Shown here one piece after another: positions 35,462 to 44,458 of a stretch of 64,000 nucleotides of DNA. Position numbers and translations under genes: made by a program. The stretch spans positions 140,897 through 204,896 of the forward strand of contig DJEU01000025.1 in assembly GCA_002431395.1 (NCBI GenBank). The letters are read 5' to 3'. Every line of letters starts with the position of its first letter. Positions within the stretch are counted from its first letter, which is position 1. Source of the stretch: Lachnoclostridium sp. UBA5890 (lineage in GTDB: Bacteria; Bacillota; Clostridia; Lachnospirales; Lachnospiraceae). The notes under the pieces were generated by a model, which worked only from the letters and a program-made list of their open reading frames with translations, searched no databases and had not been told where the DNA came from.

Positions 35462-36376
35462 TTAGGCAAGCTCCAATAACCGAAGTATCAAAGCCATGCG
35501 GATGTAAACACCAAATTTTGCCTGCTTGAAATATACGGCACGAGGATCGTCGTCCACTTCTGTGGCAATTTCATTGACACGTGGGAGAGGGTGAAGTACG
35601 AGCATATCTTCCGGTGCCATCGCCATTTTCGCCTTGTCGAGGATAAAACTATCGCGCAGACGAATATAATCTTCTTCATTAAAGAAACGTTCTCTCTGTA
35701 CACGGGTCATATACAGAATGTCGAGATCTCCGATGACCGAATCCAGATCGGAAACTTCCTGAAATGGAATATTGTTTTCTTCCAATGTTTCTTTTCTCAG
35801 ATAATCCGGGATGCGAAGCTCCGGAGGGGAGATAAGGACAAATTCGATGCCCGGATAACGAACCATCGCGCCAATCAGGGAATGAACGGTTCGTCCAAAT
35901 TTCAAGTCTCCGCAAAAACCAATTTTCAGGTGGTCAAGACGTCCTTTCAGATTTTTGATCGTAAGAAGATCGGTCAATGTCTGCGTCGGATGATTGTGTC
36001 CACCGTCACCGGCATTGATCACTGGGATAGAAGAGTGCATGGACGCTACGAGCGGTGCACCTTCTTTGGGATGACGCATCGCGCAGATGTCCGCATACGA
36101 AGAGATGACGCGGATCGTATCGGATACACTTTCGCCTTTGGACGCTGAACTTGAATCAGCAGAAGAAAAACCAAGAACACTACCACCCAGATTTAACATT
36201 GCTGCTTCAAAACTAAGTCTGGTTCGTGTGCTTGGTTCATAAAAACAAGTTGCTAATTTTTTTCCTTTACAGATTTCTGCATATTCTTCCGGATGCTTCA
36301 TGATTTTCTGAGCAAGTGCGATCAGATCATCAAGTTCATCTACGGATAAATCCAATGCATTCATTATGTGTCGCAT
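35462..36376 (-). CDS. pyrB: Aspartate carbamoyltransferase catalytic chain
   Basis: 304-aa PyrB, which forms carbamoyl aspartate, the first committed step of pyrimidine synthesis. Carbamoyl-phosphate site STRTRLSFE is near 52-60, HPTQTLTD near 133-140 and HPLPR near 265-269. The frame is open to 36463, but GGGAGG directly upstream of ATG 36376 (complement of 36382-36387) sets the start and the normal length. First gene of a minus-strand run: pyrB, pyrI, then the amino-acid importer. Confidence 0.95.
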   Translation of the reverse strand: MRHIMNALDLSVDELDDLIALAQKIMKHPEEYAEICKGKKLATCFYEPSTRTRLSFEAAMLNLGGSVLGFSSADSSSASKGESVSDTIRVISSYADICAMRHPKEGAPLVASMHSSIPVINAGDGGHNHPTQTLTDLLTIKNLKGRLDHLKIGFCGDLKFGRTVHSLIGAMVRYPGIEFVLISPPELRIPDYLRKETLEENNIPFQEVSDLDSVIGDLDILYMTRVQRERFFNEEDYIRLRDSFILDKAKMAMAPEDMLVLHPLPRVNEIATEVDDDPRAVYFKQAKFGVYIRMALILRLLELA

Positions 36377-36410
36377 AAGTACCTCCCTTGTCGGTTGCAT
36401 ATTTTTATCC

Positions 36411-36439
36411 ATTGTACAACAATTTATAAGAAAAAACAA
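36411..36439 (-). promoter_or_regulatory. Promoter of pyrBI
   Basis: Minus strand: -35 TTGTTT (36434-36439), 17-base spacer, -10 TACAAT (36411-36416). The leader is only about 30 bases, too short for a PyrR-type attenuator. Confidence 0.55.
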
Positions 36440-36447
36440 TAATATAT

Positions 36448-36476
36448 TTGCAAAAATCTGCATTTAGAAGTATAAT
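36448..36476 (+). promoter_or_regulatory. Promoter of the aconitase-like hydratase
   Basis: -35 TTGCAA (36448-36453), 17-base spacer, -10 TATAAT (36471-36476), 57 bases before the ATG. It is divergent from and just upstream of the pyrB promoter. GGGG (36485-36488) and CCCC (36507-36511) in the leader could form a small hairpin before the ribosome site. Confidence 0.8.
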
Positions 36477-36533
36477 ATTAAATTGGGGTAATCATTTTGA
36501 CACAAACCCCCGTTTTGAAAGGAGAGAAACCAA

Positions 36534-38819
36534 ATGGTAAAATTACACGAACAGGGAGCTTACCTGGTAAATGGAACCGATCTGATTCCAGACAACGCAG
36601 AAGCTCTTTCCGCAGTGAAAAGTAAGACAGGTGTGGATACAACACAGGCAGAAGCAGCCAAAGGGACAATGGCATATCGGATTTTGAAAGCCCATAACAC
36701 ATCCGATAATATGGAACAATTAAAGATTAAATTTGACAAATTAACATCCCATGATATTACTTTTGTAGGTATTTTGCAGACCGCCAGAGCATCGGGACTG
36801 GAAAAATTCCCAGTACCTTATGTATTGACAAACTGCCATAACAGTTTATGCGCAGTAGGGGGAACCATCAATGAAGACGATCATGTATTTGGTCTTTCCT
36901 GTGCAAAGAAATACGGTGGAATCTATGTACCACCTCATCAGGCAGTGATTCACCAGTTTGCCCGTGAAATGCTTGCCGGCGGCGGTAAAATGATTCTTGG
37001 ATCCGACAGTCATACCCGTTACGGTGCCCTTGGTACGATGGCAATGGGTGAAGGTGGTCCGGAGATCGTAAAACAGCTTCTGGAGCAGACGTATGATATC
37101 CCTATGCCGGGTGTCGTAGCGATCCATCTTACCGGAAAACCGGAAAAGGGTGTCGGCCCTCAGGATATCGCACTGGCAATCATCGGTGCTGTATTTGAAA
37201 ATGGTTATGTTAATAATAAAGTAATGGAATTTATCGGCGATGGAATTGACAATCTGAGTGTAGATTACCGTATCGGCGTTGATGTTATGACAACCGAGAC
37301 AACCTGTCTGTCTTCCATCTGGAGAACCGATGATAAAGTAAAAGAATTTTACGATATTCATGGCAGAAGCGAAGATTTCGCTGAGATCAAGCCGGAGCAG
37401 GTCGCTTACTATGACGGCGTGGTAGAAGTAGATCTTTCGACGATCAAACCAATGATCGCAATGCCATTCCACCCAAGTAATGTATATTCTATCGAGGAAT
37501 TGAACAACAACCTGGAAGATATTTTACGTGACGTAGAGAAAAAGGCACTTGTAAGCCTTGACAATAACAAAGACATTAACTTTACATTGACAGACAAGAT
37601 CCACAATGGAAAATTGTACGTAGAGCAGGGTGTTATCGCAGGATGCGCCGGTGGTGGATTCGAAAACATCTGCGATGCAGCCGATATTCTCCGCGGCAAA
37701 TACATCGGTTCGGATGAGTTCTCACTGAGTGTATATCCAGCCAGCCAGCCGATCTTTATGGAATTGGTAAAAAATGGTGCCATCGCAGATCTTATGGAGA
37801 CAGGTGCTACTGTACGTACCGCTTTCTGCGGACCATGTTTTGGTGCCGGCGATGTGCCTAGCAACAAAGGACTCAGCATCCGTCATTCGACACGTAACTT
37901 CCCGAACCGTGAAGGTTCTAAGGTTACAAACGGACAGATTGCTTCCGTTGCCCTTATGGATGCCCGTTCCATCGCAGCAACCGCCGCAAACAAAGGATAT
38001 CTTACGGCAGCAACTGACGTGGATGTCAACTTTACAAAACCGAAATATTTCTTTGATAAGAAGATTTACGAAAATCGTGTATACAATGGTGTCGGAAAAG
38101 CCGATCCATCAGTTGAGATCAAATTTGGTCCAAATATCGTAGACTGGCCGGAAATGTTCCCGCTTACCGACAACGTGCTTTTGAAGACGGTTTCGATGAT
38201 TCATGACCCGGTTACTACAACGGACGAATTGATCCCATCCGGAGAAACTTCTTCTTACCGTTCCAATCCACTTGGACTTGCCGAATTTACTCTTTCCCGT
38301 AAAGATCCGGCATACGTTGGAAAAGCAAAAGAAGTGCAGAAGGCTGAGAAAGCCCGCCTTGCCGGAGAAGATATCTACGCCGTAGATCCACAGCTCAAAG
38401 ACGTATATGAGACAATTCAGAAATCCTTCGACGTAAAACCGGAAGAAACGGAAATCGGAAGTGTCATCTTTGCCGTAAAACCAGGAGATGGTTCCGCTCG
38501 TGAGCAGGCAGCAAGCTGTCAGAGAGTTCTCGGCGGTATGGCAAATATCGCGCGTGAATATGCGACAAAACGTTATCGTTCCAACTTGATCAACTGGGGA
38601 ATGCTTCCATTTATCTTTGATGGCGACCTTCCATTTGATAAAGATGACTACATCCTTGTTAAAGACGTAAAAGATGCCATTGCCAATAAAAAAGACAGCG
38701 TAAAAGCTTACGTTGTAAACAAAGGTATGAAAGAGATGGAATTCAAACTTGGCAGATTGACAGATGACGAGAGAGAGATCATCTTGAAAGGCTGTCTGAT
38801 CAACTATAATAAGAAATAG
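36534..38819 (+). CDS. Aconitase-superfamily hydratase (YbhJ-like)
   Basis: 761-aa 4Fe-4S dehydratase with the swivel domain in place, so of single-chain aconitase layout. Cluster ligands are C371, C432 and C435 (the last two in FCGPCFGAG). The region around the first ligand reads [12 protein letters not shown], whereas classical aconitases have GSCTNSSYED there; the TNS part contacts the cluster and substrate in known aconitases. This points to the less-studied YbhJ-like hydratase branch, and the substrate may not be citrate. GAAAGGAGAG at 36518-36527 supports ATG 36534. Codon use suggests high expression. Monocistronic, with its own promoter and terminator. Confidence 0.85.
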   Translation: MVKLHEQGAYLVNGTDLIPDNAEALSAVKSKTGVDTTQAEAAKGTMAYRILKAHNTSDNMEQLKIKFDKLTSHDITFVGILQTARASGLEKFPVPYVLTNCHNSLCAVGGTINEDDHVFGLSCAKKYGGIYVPPHQAVIHQFAREMLAGGGKMILGSDSHTRYGALGTMAMGEGGPEIVKQLLEQTYDIPMPGVVAIHLTGKPEKGVGPQDIALAIIGAVFENGYVNNKVMEFIGDGIDNLSVDYRIGVDVMTTETTCLSSIWRTDDKVKEFYDIHGRSEDFAEIKPEQVAYYDGVVEVDLSTIKPMIAMPFHPSNVYSIEELNNNLEDILRDVEKKALVSLDNNKDINFTLTDKIHNGKLYVEQGVIAGCAGGGFENICDAADILRGKYIGSDEFSLSVYPASQPIFMELVKNGAIADLMETGATVRTAFCGPCFGAGDVPSNKGLSIRHSTRNFPNREGSKVTNGQIASVALMDARSIAATAANKGYLTAATDVDVNFTKPKYFFDKKIYENRVYNGVGKADPSVEIKFGPNIVDWPEMFPLTDNVLLKTVSMIHDPVTTTDELIPSGETSSYRSNPLGLAEFTLSRKDPAYVGKAKEVQKAEKARLAGEDIYAVDPQLKDVYETIQKSFDVKPEETEIGSVIFAVKPGDGSAREQAASCQRVLGGMANIAREYATKRYRSNLINWGMLPFIFDGDLPFDKDDYILVKDVKDAIANKKDSVKAYVVNKGMKEMEFKLGRLTDDEREIILKGCLINYNKK

Positions 38820-38845
38820 GATGAATTATAGCATATAATTACATG

Positions 38846-38886
38846 ACGGCAAATCTAAAATCAGACTTTAGGTTTGCCGTTTTTAT
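38846..38886 (+). terminator. Terminator after the hydratase gene
   Basis: ACGGCAAATCTAAA pairs with TTTAGGTTTGCCGT (38846-38859 with 38867-38880), a 14-bp stem with one G-T pair, followed by TTTTT. Confidence 0.9.
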
Positions 38887-38907
38887 CCATAGTGAGGAGT
38901 AAATATT

Positions 38908-40380
38908 ATGAAAAAACTAAGAACCATTTTCCTACAATCCCTGTTACTGATCAGTATGATCCTGACGGGATGTGCAGATTCTGCGCAAAAACCAAAACCT
39001 TCCGAAGAGACCACCACATCTGCAATTAGTACCACATCTTCTGCAATTAGCGCGTCATCCTCTGCGATGCAGCCGGTAGATCCATTATCGGTAGAAGGGC
39101 AGTTAAAAACCATCGCCGAAGCAAAGGATAAGATTGTGACTTATGATAACGAAGATGAAAATTATCATTATGCCGTAACCGATTTGGATCAAAATGGCCG
39201 TTTGGAATTGATTGTATCGACCGGAATGATTGGATCGGCGCATATTACAGGCAACTGGTACTACGAGATCAGCAAAGATGGTTCTAAGCTAAAAAAATGC
39301 AAAGGAAAAGCCTTCGGAAACGAAGGCCATGATATTTGTGATGACATTGATACTGTCTATATTGATCAAAAGAAACATAATTATTACTATATAGTGCATG
39401 GCATCACTCACGTGTCCGGTGCCGAAAATTATGACTCTGTCGGCTTCCTGCAATTAAAAAATGGTACTCTTACCGATAATTATCTTGCGGGAGGCTCTCA
39501 TTTTGTTTCTAAAAAAGGAAAATTAAAAGACAGTTACTATAAGCTGACAAAAAATGCAAATAAGAGGACCGCTATAATAACAAAAAAGCAATACTTGGAT
39601 ATTGATTCTTTGATGAACGAAAAATATGGGAAATTGGAAAAAGAAACCGTTGCAATTCAATGGTTTTCTTATGAGCAGCTAATGTCTGAGGTGTCAGAAT
39701 CTCAGTTTCTGCATAAATTGCAAAAATCACAGGAAAATTTTGCGATTGGCAAAAAAGTAAAAAAATCCAAGGAGTATAACTGGTATGATGACTCTCTGAA
39801 AAACCTGAAAAAAGTTGACTGGGAAGAACAACAGTATAACATGCGTTCGGAAGACTATACCATGCTTACCAAATATTTTCCGATGTTGAAAAATGAGCAA
39901 AAGATTCATTTTCCGGATGGAACAGAACAAACATTAGATGAATATTCGGCAGGAAAGGAAGGATTCTATCGTCAGGTACAATTGGTTGATCTGACCGGAG
40001 ACGGAATCAAAGAATTAATTCTTGATGCTTCGAAATATGTTATTTTTTCCTATCAAAATGGAAAATACGAAGCATTTTTACCGTCCGGTAATGAGGGATT
40101 TAACGTTACCCCCGGGGGCTATTTTTGCTATAATATTGATAATGAAGCTGATGAGGTTTATACCGAATTTACCAGCAAATTACAGTATAAAGATGGAAAA
40201 CTGCAGGAAGTTATCGTTGCAAAGGGGGAAAGTGACTATAAAAATGATACAGATACTTACCATATTAATGGGTTGCTTGCCTCTGAGGATACCTACTGTG
40301 ACTGGCAGGATGAGGAACTGCATCCGGACAATGAGCCATATGAGGTGTATAAGTATGTACTGGAGGAGAAAGAAGAGTAG
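38908..40380 (+). CDS. Secreted lipoprotein of unknown function
   Basis: 490-aa lipoprotein: signal peptide with lipobox LTGC (lipidated C22), then a Ser/Thr-rich spacer to ~55. Two acidic loop motifs, TDLDQNGRLELI (~91) and VDLTGDGIKELI (~355), resemble calcium-binding EF-hand-like or FG-GAP/VCBS loops and suggest two related beta domains. I do not recognise a named family. GTGAGGAG at 38891-38898 precedes ATG 38908. It borders the second accessory patch and begins to show the same AT-rich composition in its middle part. Confidence 0.78.
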   Translation: MKKLRTIFLQSLLLISMILTGCADSAQKPKPSEETTTSAISTTSSAISASSSAMQPVDPLSVEGQLKTIAEAKDKIVTYDNEDENYHYAVTDLDQNGRLELIVSTGMIGSAHITGNWYYEISKDGSKLKKCKGKAFGNEGHDICDDIDTVYIDQKKHNYYYIVHGITHVSGAENYDSVGFLQLKNGTLTDNYLAGGSHFVSKKGKLKDSYYKLTKNANKRTAIITKKQYLDIDSLMNEKYGKLEKETVAIQWFSYEQLMSEVSESQFLHKLQKSQENFAIGKKVKKSKEYNWYDDSLKNLKKVDWEEQQYNMRSEDYTMLTKYFPMLKNEQKIHFPDGTEQTLDEYSAGKEGFYRQVQLVDLTGDGIKELILDASKYVIFSYQNGKYEAFLPSGNEGFNVTPGGYFCYNIDNEADEVYTEFTSKLQYKDGKLQEVIVAKGESDYKNDTDTYHINGLLASEDTYCDWQDEELHPDNEPYEVYKYVLEEKEE

Positions 40381-40446
40381 GAAAGTGAAACTTTATTGAC
40401 GAAGCAGATACTTTTGTTTGTTACAAAAACTTTACATTTTGTTCGG

Positions 40447-40475
40447 TTGTTTGTTTGTGCTGACTAATATATAAT
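40447..40475 (+). promoter_or_regulatory. Promoter of the type III antitoxin RNA
   Basis: -35 TTGTTT (40447-40452), 17-base spacer, perfect -10 TATAAT (40470-40475). Predicted start near 40482, two bases before the first A-rich repeat boundary. Confidence 0.8.
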
Positions 40476-40483
40476 AATACCAT

Positions 40484-40577
40484 AAAATATTTGTCGCCAC
40501 CTGTAAGGCGAATCATAAAAGCACAGGAACAAAATATTCATCGCCACCTGTAAGGCGAATCACAAAAGCACAGGAAC
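40484..40577 (+). repeat. Two 47-base tandem repeats
   Basis: Units 40484-40530 and 40531-40577 differ at three positions (TG/CA at the ninth and tenth bases, T/C in ATCATAAAA/ATCACAAAA), neither of which lies in a pseudoknot stem. A third copy of the first 8 bases follows at 40578-40585. Confidence 0.95.
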
Positions 40578-40587
40578 AAAATATTAG

Positions 40588-40618
40588 AAAGATTCCTTTT
40601 TGAAAGGGATCTTTTTTC
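40588..40618 (+). terminator. Terminator between antitoxin RNA and toxin gene
   Basis: A 13-bp stem (40588-40599 region with 40603-40614, one G-T pair) with a TTG loop is followed by a T-rich tract. In type III systems a terminator here keeps antitoxin RNA in excess over toxin mRNA, which arises by read-through. Confidence 0.92.
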
Positions 40619-40634
40619 TTATACGGAGGGATAT

Positions 40635-41120
40635 ATGACACAAGAACATTTTTATTTTTTAAAAGACGAATATTGTGAAAAGTACGGAACATATGGTGTG
40701 ATGAAAAATAAGGAAAATATTGATGGTCAAGAACATAAACGACCTTGTTTTTATGCAATAAAAGATAGGGTGGATGATATTTATTGGATGATTCCTATTT
40801 CATCCCAAATAACAAAATATCAAAACGTTTTGAATCAAAAACTGCAAAAATATCCTGTCTATGATGGATTGGAATTTGGATATGTCCGTGGAAGACATGC
40901 GGCATTTTTACTCCAAAATCTATGCCCGGTAACGGAAAAGTATATCGCGGAAGAATACATAGATAGTAACAGCAATAAACCGGTCATGATAAATAGCAAT
41001 GCCATTAAAAACAAAATAAGGAAAAAGGCAAACAAATTAATCCAATTGACAAAACAAGGTAAAAAAGTAACGATAACAAATGCCTCTGAAATATATAGAG
41101 ATTTACTAGGGGAGAAATAA
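40635..41120 (+). CDS. Type III toxin, ToxN/CptN-like endoribonuclease
   Basis: 161-aa protein of the size and pattern of ToxN/AbiQ/CptN endoribonucleases: an N-terminal beta segment, RPCFYAIKD at 37-45, the conserved WMIPISSQ at 51-58 followed by K61, then FGYVRGRHAAFLLQNLCPVT (81-100) and a long basic C-terminal helix. In the family, a Ser/Lys-containing pocket cuts mRNA and the antitoxin precursor at A-rich sites. GGAGGG at 40625-40630 precedes ATG 40635. It has no promoter of its own; expression comes from read-through of the antitoxin terminator. The subfamily call (CptN, first described in Coprococcus) rests on repeat length and repeat number and is tentative. Confidence 0.82.
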   Translation: MTQEHFYFLKDEYCEKYGTYGVMKNKENIDGQEHKRPCFYAIKDRVDDIYWMIPISSQITKYQNVLNQKLQKYPVYDGLEFGYVRGRHAAFLLQNLCPVTEKYIAEEYIDSNSNKPVMINSNAIKNKIRKKANKLIQLTKQGKKVTITNASEIYRDLLGEK

Positions 41121-41141
41121 CATATTCAAAAACTTTTTTAC

Positions 41142-41170
41142 TTGCATTTTCTATACATTTAATATATAAT
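41142..41170 (+). promoter_or_regulatory. Promoter of the HNH gene
   Basis: -35 TTGCAT (41142-41147), 17-base spacer, -10 TATAAT (41165-41170), giving a leader of about 75 AT-rich bases. Confidence 0.75.
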
Positions 41171-41251
41171 AAATCGAGAAAAATAATTTACAAAAATATC
41201 CAAACATTAATAATAGGAAATATACAGATGTAACAATAGGAGGTAATCGAT

Positions 41252-41980
41252 TTGGAGTATTTATTGGATGAATGGGCATTGCAACAATTAATAAAATTGC
41301 TTTTACCATTTATTATTTTCATTATAGCTATAGTAATTATCGTAAAAATTTTGCAATCACCATTTAAGTATCCATATTTTGTTCATGTTTTCGATGTATC
41401 CGGGAAAAGGAATCCTAAAATTGAAAATTTGTTAGATGATTTTTTAATTAATGATGGTTTTGAAAAAATACTAAATTACAGAAAAATAATTGAAAATTGG
41501 AAAGATAAGAGCAAAAATAAACTTAATAAAAGCTTGTTAAAAAAATTACGTACCAAACAATATGAAAGATGTTTAGATGATGCACACGCTTTTCAGTTTC
41601 TCTTAATGAGAAAGCAAACTAGATATCGTCAAAAAAATTATAGAAAAACAGCATACAAAGTTATGCAGACTATTGGCGAATACGATTATTCTTATGAACA
41701 AATTGAAGAAAGGGATAAAAAACTAAGAGAAATCAATTATGAATGTACTTTAAATAAATATCATAGCAAAAACCAAAGAAAATTAGTAACCCAAAATCTT
41801 CGTAAAGAAATTATGGAAAGAGATAATTATACTTGTCAAAAATGCGGAAAATATATGCCAGATGAAGTGGGCTTACATATAGATCACATTATCCCTGTAT
41901 CAAAAGGTGGAAAATCTATTCCATCTAATTTGCAAGTTCTATGTTCCAAATGCAACGGGAAAAAATCAAACAAAGTATAA
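41252..41980 (+). CDS. Membrane-anchored HNH endonuclease
   Basis: 242-aa protein with a single N-terminal membrane helix (residues 14-33), a lysine-rich helical middle (~55-170) and a C-terminal HNH nuclease domain: zinc knuckles C195-C198 and C231-C234, catalytic HIDH at 209-212 and N226. The nuclease end should face the cytoplasm. Start is TTG 41252, 8 bases after AGGAGG (41238-41243). Composition is strongly AT-rich. Separate promoter from the toxin gene. The function is unknown; a role in defence, acting on DNA that enters at the membrane, is speculation from context. Confidence 0.83.
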   Translation: MEYLLDEWALQQLIKLLLPFIIFIIAIVIIVKILQSPFKYPYFVHVFDVSGKRNPKIENLLDDFLINDGFEKILNYRKIIENWKDKSKNKLNKSLLKKLRTKQYERCLDDAHAFQFLLMRKQTRYRQKNYRKTAYKVMQTIGEYDYSYEQIEERDKKLREINYECTLNKYHSKNQRKLVTQNLRKEIMERDNYTCQKCGKYMPDEVGLHIDHIIPVSKGGKSIPSNLQVLCSKCNGKKSNKV

Positions 41981-41984
41981 TGTA

Positions 41985-42009
41985 CAACCACCAGCTCGGC
42001 CGGTGGTTG
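41985..42009. terminator. Hairpin between convergent genes
   Basis: CAACCACC (41985-41992) pairs with GGTGGTTG (42002-42009). There is no T run on the plus side, so termination may be weak, but the position between two convergent stops fits. Confidence 0.55.
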
Positions 42010-42018
42010 CAATTCTCG

Positions 42019-43149
42019 TTACATCGGATTTGCCACGCGGATTCCATTGACCTCTACCTCGTCACTGCATTCAATGACGATACAAGGTACACCGTCGATA
42101 ATCTGCGTATTGACAAGGTCGGTCCGGTCCGGATTTACCTGAATGGTGACATTTGGAGTTCGTACCTCAAATTTGCGGAGATTGGCGATGTTATCTGCGA
42201 CCAGTTTCTGATCTTCCCCGATATTTTCCGTAAATTTTTCTTCAAAAACATCGATTTTTTCTTCTGAAACTCCACACGAGGAGAGGATCTTTTTGACATC
42301 TTCTTTGTCCAGTTCCAGCGGTTCCGGATTTTCCTTGTTTTCCTCGATCATTTCATTTAAGTTTTCATGCAGGTTTTTCACCATCTCGTAATCGCACGTT
42401 GTTCCGAGAGATTCCTCCACCAAAGCATGGAACGTTTCCTTTTGTTCCTTGGCAGGAATTGGAAATGTACAGCCGAGCAGATTGTAGGAAAAATCGATAT
42501 CGACTTCATCCGCATTTTTAGCATAATAAAGCAGGCTGTGGATGTCTGTGTTTCGGTCGTTGAAAGCAGGGAAGAGGAAGCCGTTTGCCGGCGCCTGTAC
42601 GATCCAGTCACGGTCACAGTCTTCAATGCTGTTATTTTCCGGATTGTAGCAGAGCCCGGCCTTGGATAATTTTACCGGACATATACTACAAAGGATAAAA
42701 TTATATACATAATCGGATGCGTCTTCGTTTTCGATTCCATCCGCTGTGATCGACGGAATATCGTAAGCGGTATGGATCAGAACGATAAGATAATTTCCGG
42801 TATATTCGTACGTTTTGATCACCATATCATAGAATTCATCCAAAAGGACGTCGTCTTGCAGACCGCTGTCTACGAGCTTCATCATAAATTTCTGCTTACC
42901 GTCGTCATTGGTTTCTTCATCCATTGGAAATTCCATATTCATAAGATTTTTGCCAAGTGTGCCGGACATCGTTTTTCGAAAAATATCCACGTATTTAAAC
43001 ATTTCCTCTTCGGGAAGAGAGTAAAAGGCCTCTTTTAACTCGACACGCTTATTCTTTTCGCCATCTACATAGCATCCACAGATCCTTGTGATGCCATTGT
43101 CGTCTTTTTTGAAAATTTTCTTTATTTCCGTAACTTCTGTTTTATTCAT
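42019..43149 (-). CDS. DUF4317 protein
   Basis: 376-aa acidic cytoplasmic protein matching the DUF4317 family, common in Lachnospiraceae and of unknown function. It begins MNKTEVTEIKKIFKKDDNGI; no signal peptide, membrane segment or catalytic motif is evident. GGAG lies upstream of the ATG on the minus strand. It is transcribed divergently from hydF from overlapping promoters. Confidence 0.82.
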   Translation of the reverse strand: MNKTEVTEIKKIFKKDDNGITRICGCYVDGEKNKRVELKEAFYSLPEEEMFKYVDIFRKTMSGTLGKNLMNMEFPMDEETNDDGKQKFMMKLVDSGLQDDVLLDEFYDMVIKTYEYTGNYLIVLIHTAYDIPSITADGIENEDASDYVYNFILCSICPVKLSKAGLCYNPENNSIEDCDRDWIVQAPANGFLFPAFNDRNTDIHSLLYYAKNADEVDIDFSYNLLGCTFPIPAKEQKETFHALVEESLGTTCDYEMVKNLHENLNEMIEENKENPEPLELDKEDVKKILSSCGVSEEKIDVFEEKFTENIGEDQKLVADNIANLRKFEVRTPNVTIQVNPDRTDLVNTQIIDGVPCIVIECSDEVEVNGIRVANPM

Positions 43150-43199
43150 CTTTATTCTCCATTTCTATTATCGTTGGGTTCCTAATATCACACGAAAAG

Positions 43200-43232
43200 A
43201 TTATATCATATTTTTTAGAAATGTGGTATAAT
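43200..43232. promoter_or_regulatory. Overlapping divergent promoters (DUF4317 / hydF)
   Basis: Plus strand: TGTGGTATAAT extended -10 with TATAAT at 43227-43232. Minus strand: TATAAT at 43200-43205. Both sit in a perfect 11-base inverted repeat, AAAAGATTATA (43195-43205) and TATAATCTTTT (43227-43237), so each -10 box overlaps the -35 position of the opposite promoter. Confidence 0.6.
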
Positions 43233-43264
43233 CTTTTTTAATAAACAAGAAAGAAGGTATACGT

Positions 43265-44458
43265 ATGTCACTCAATGATACTCCCTCTGCCAATCGGATC
43301 CACATCGGATTTTTTGGCTGCCGCAATGCCGGAAAATCCAGTGTTGTCAATGCGATAACCGGGCAGGAACTGGCAGTCGTGTCAGATGTTCTCGGAACGA
43401 CGACCGATCCGGTACAAAAAGCGATGGAACTTCTTCCGTTAGGACCGGTTATGATCATTGATACTCCCGGCTTCGATGATGTCGGCGAATTGGGCGAAAA
43501 ACGAATCCAAAAGACAAAACAGATCTTAAACCGAACCGATATTGCCGTCCTTGTCGTCGATGCAAAAAAAGGATTCGCAGCGACAGACAAGCAGCTGCTT
43601 GCGTTGATTCAGGAAAAAGAGCTGCCATATCTTATCATTTATAATAAATCCGATCTTTTGGAGAAAATTCCGGAAGAAGAGGAGCATAGTATCTATATCA
43701 GTGCTTTGCAGAAACAAGGCATTCAGGAGTGTAAGGAAAAACTTGCTCATCAGATTCCGACAGAGGATATGACGCTTCAGATCGTGGGAGATCTTTTGAG
43801 TCCAGGGGACCTTGCTGTGCTTGTCATTCCGATCGATTCCGCTGCGCCTAAGGGCCGTCTGATCCTGCCACAGCAGCAGGTGATACGTGATATTCTGGAG
43901 GCGGGGGCTGCCGCAGTGACGGTAAGAAATACGGAACTTGCTGGGGTGTTACAAAAATTGGAAGGAAAAGTCCGTATGGTGATCACCGACAGTCAGGCAT
44001 TTGAAGAGGTGGCGGCGATTGTGCCAAAAGAGATTCCATTGACTTCATTTTCCATTTTAATGGCGCGTTTTAAAGGGTATCTGGAAACCGCTGTCAGAGG
44101 GATTCAAGCGGTAGATTCGCTGAACGATGGAGACCGCATCCTCATTTCGGAGGGATGCACGCATCACCGCCAGTGTGAAGATATTGGAACAGTAAAACTG
44201 CCAAACTGGCTTTTAAAATATACCGGGAAAGATTTGAAATTTGAATGGAGTTCCGGCCGGGAATTTAAGGAAGATTTATCTCCTTATGCGATGGTCATCC
44301 ATTGTGGAGGGTGCATGCTCAATGAGAGAGAAGTGAAGTATCGCATGAAATGTGCCGTTGACCAGGGAATCCCATTTACGAATTATGGAATTGCCATTGC
44401 ATATATGAAAGGGATTTTACAGCGGAGTATCGAGCCAATCCCTAATCTTCCTCAATAA
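43265..44458 (+). CDS. hydF: [FeFe] hydrogenase maturation GTPase HydF
   Basis: 397-aa scaffold protein for the hydrogenase H-cluster. An N-terminal Era-like GTPase domain has the P-loop GCRNAGKS at 18-25, TTTDP and DTPGFDD; a dimerisation domain follows; the C-terminal cluster domain has H300 near GCTHHRQC and the CGGC motif at 347-350. It receives the diiron subcluster made by HydE and HydG and passes it to the hydrogenase. hydE and hydG are not in the window. The 3' end overlaps the convergent small gene by 17 bases. Confidence 0.96.
   Translation: MSLNDTPSANRIHIGFFGCRNAGKSSVVNAITGQELAVVSDVLGTTTDPVQKAMELLPLGPVMIIDTPGFDDVGELGEKRIQKTKQILNRTDIAVLVVDAKKGFAATDKQLLALIQEKELPYLIIYNKSDLLEKIPEEEEHSIYISALQKQGIQECKEKLAHQIPTEDMTLQIVGDLLSPGDLAVLVIPIDSAAPKGRLILPQQQVIRDILEAGAAAVTVRNTELAGVLQKLEGKVRMVITDSQAFEEVAAIVPKEIPLTSFSILMARFKGYLETAVRGIQAVDSLNDGDRILISEGCTHHRQCEDIGTVKLPNWLLKYTGKDLKFEWSSGREFKEDLSPYAMVIHCGGCMLNEREVKYRMKCAVDQGIPFTNYGIAIAYMKGILQRSIEPIPNLPQ

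Larger units (their letters stand above)
40482..40618 (+). ncRNA. Type III antitoxin RNA (CptI/ToxI-like), two pseudoknot repeats
   Basis: A short transcript running from the promoter to the terminator contains two 47-base units. Each unit can fold as an H-type pseudoknot: stem 1 TCGCC/GGCGA (40494-40498 with 40507-40511; 40541-40545 with 40554-40558), and the loop base run CCTGT (40500-40504; 40547-40551) pairs with a downstream ACAGG (40523-40527; 40570-40574). The boundary AAAATATT recurs at 40484, 40531 and 40578, exactly 47 apart, as expected if the toxin cuts the precursor there. Type III antitoxins are such pseudoknot RNAs that trap the toxin in a ring-like complex. Confidence 0.82.

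Noticed and set aside
36377..36410. PyrR-type attenuator before pyrB
   Set aside because: The predicted leader is about 30 bases with no terminator/anti-terminator pair.
40484..40585. Two repeats read as a minimal CRISPR array
   Set aside because: The repeats are directly tandem with no unique spacers between them and there is no cas gene; the pseudoknot fold and toxin gene explain them better.
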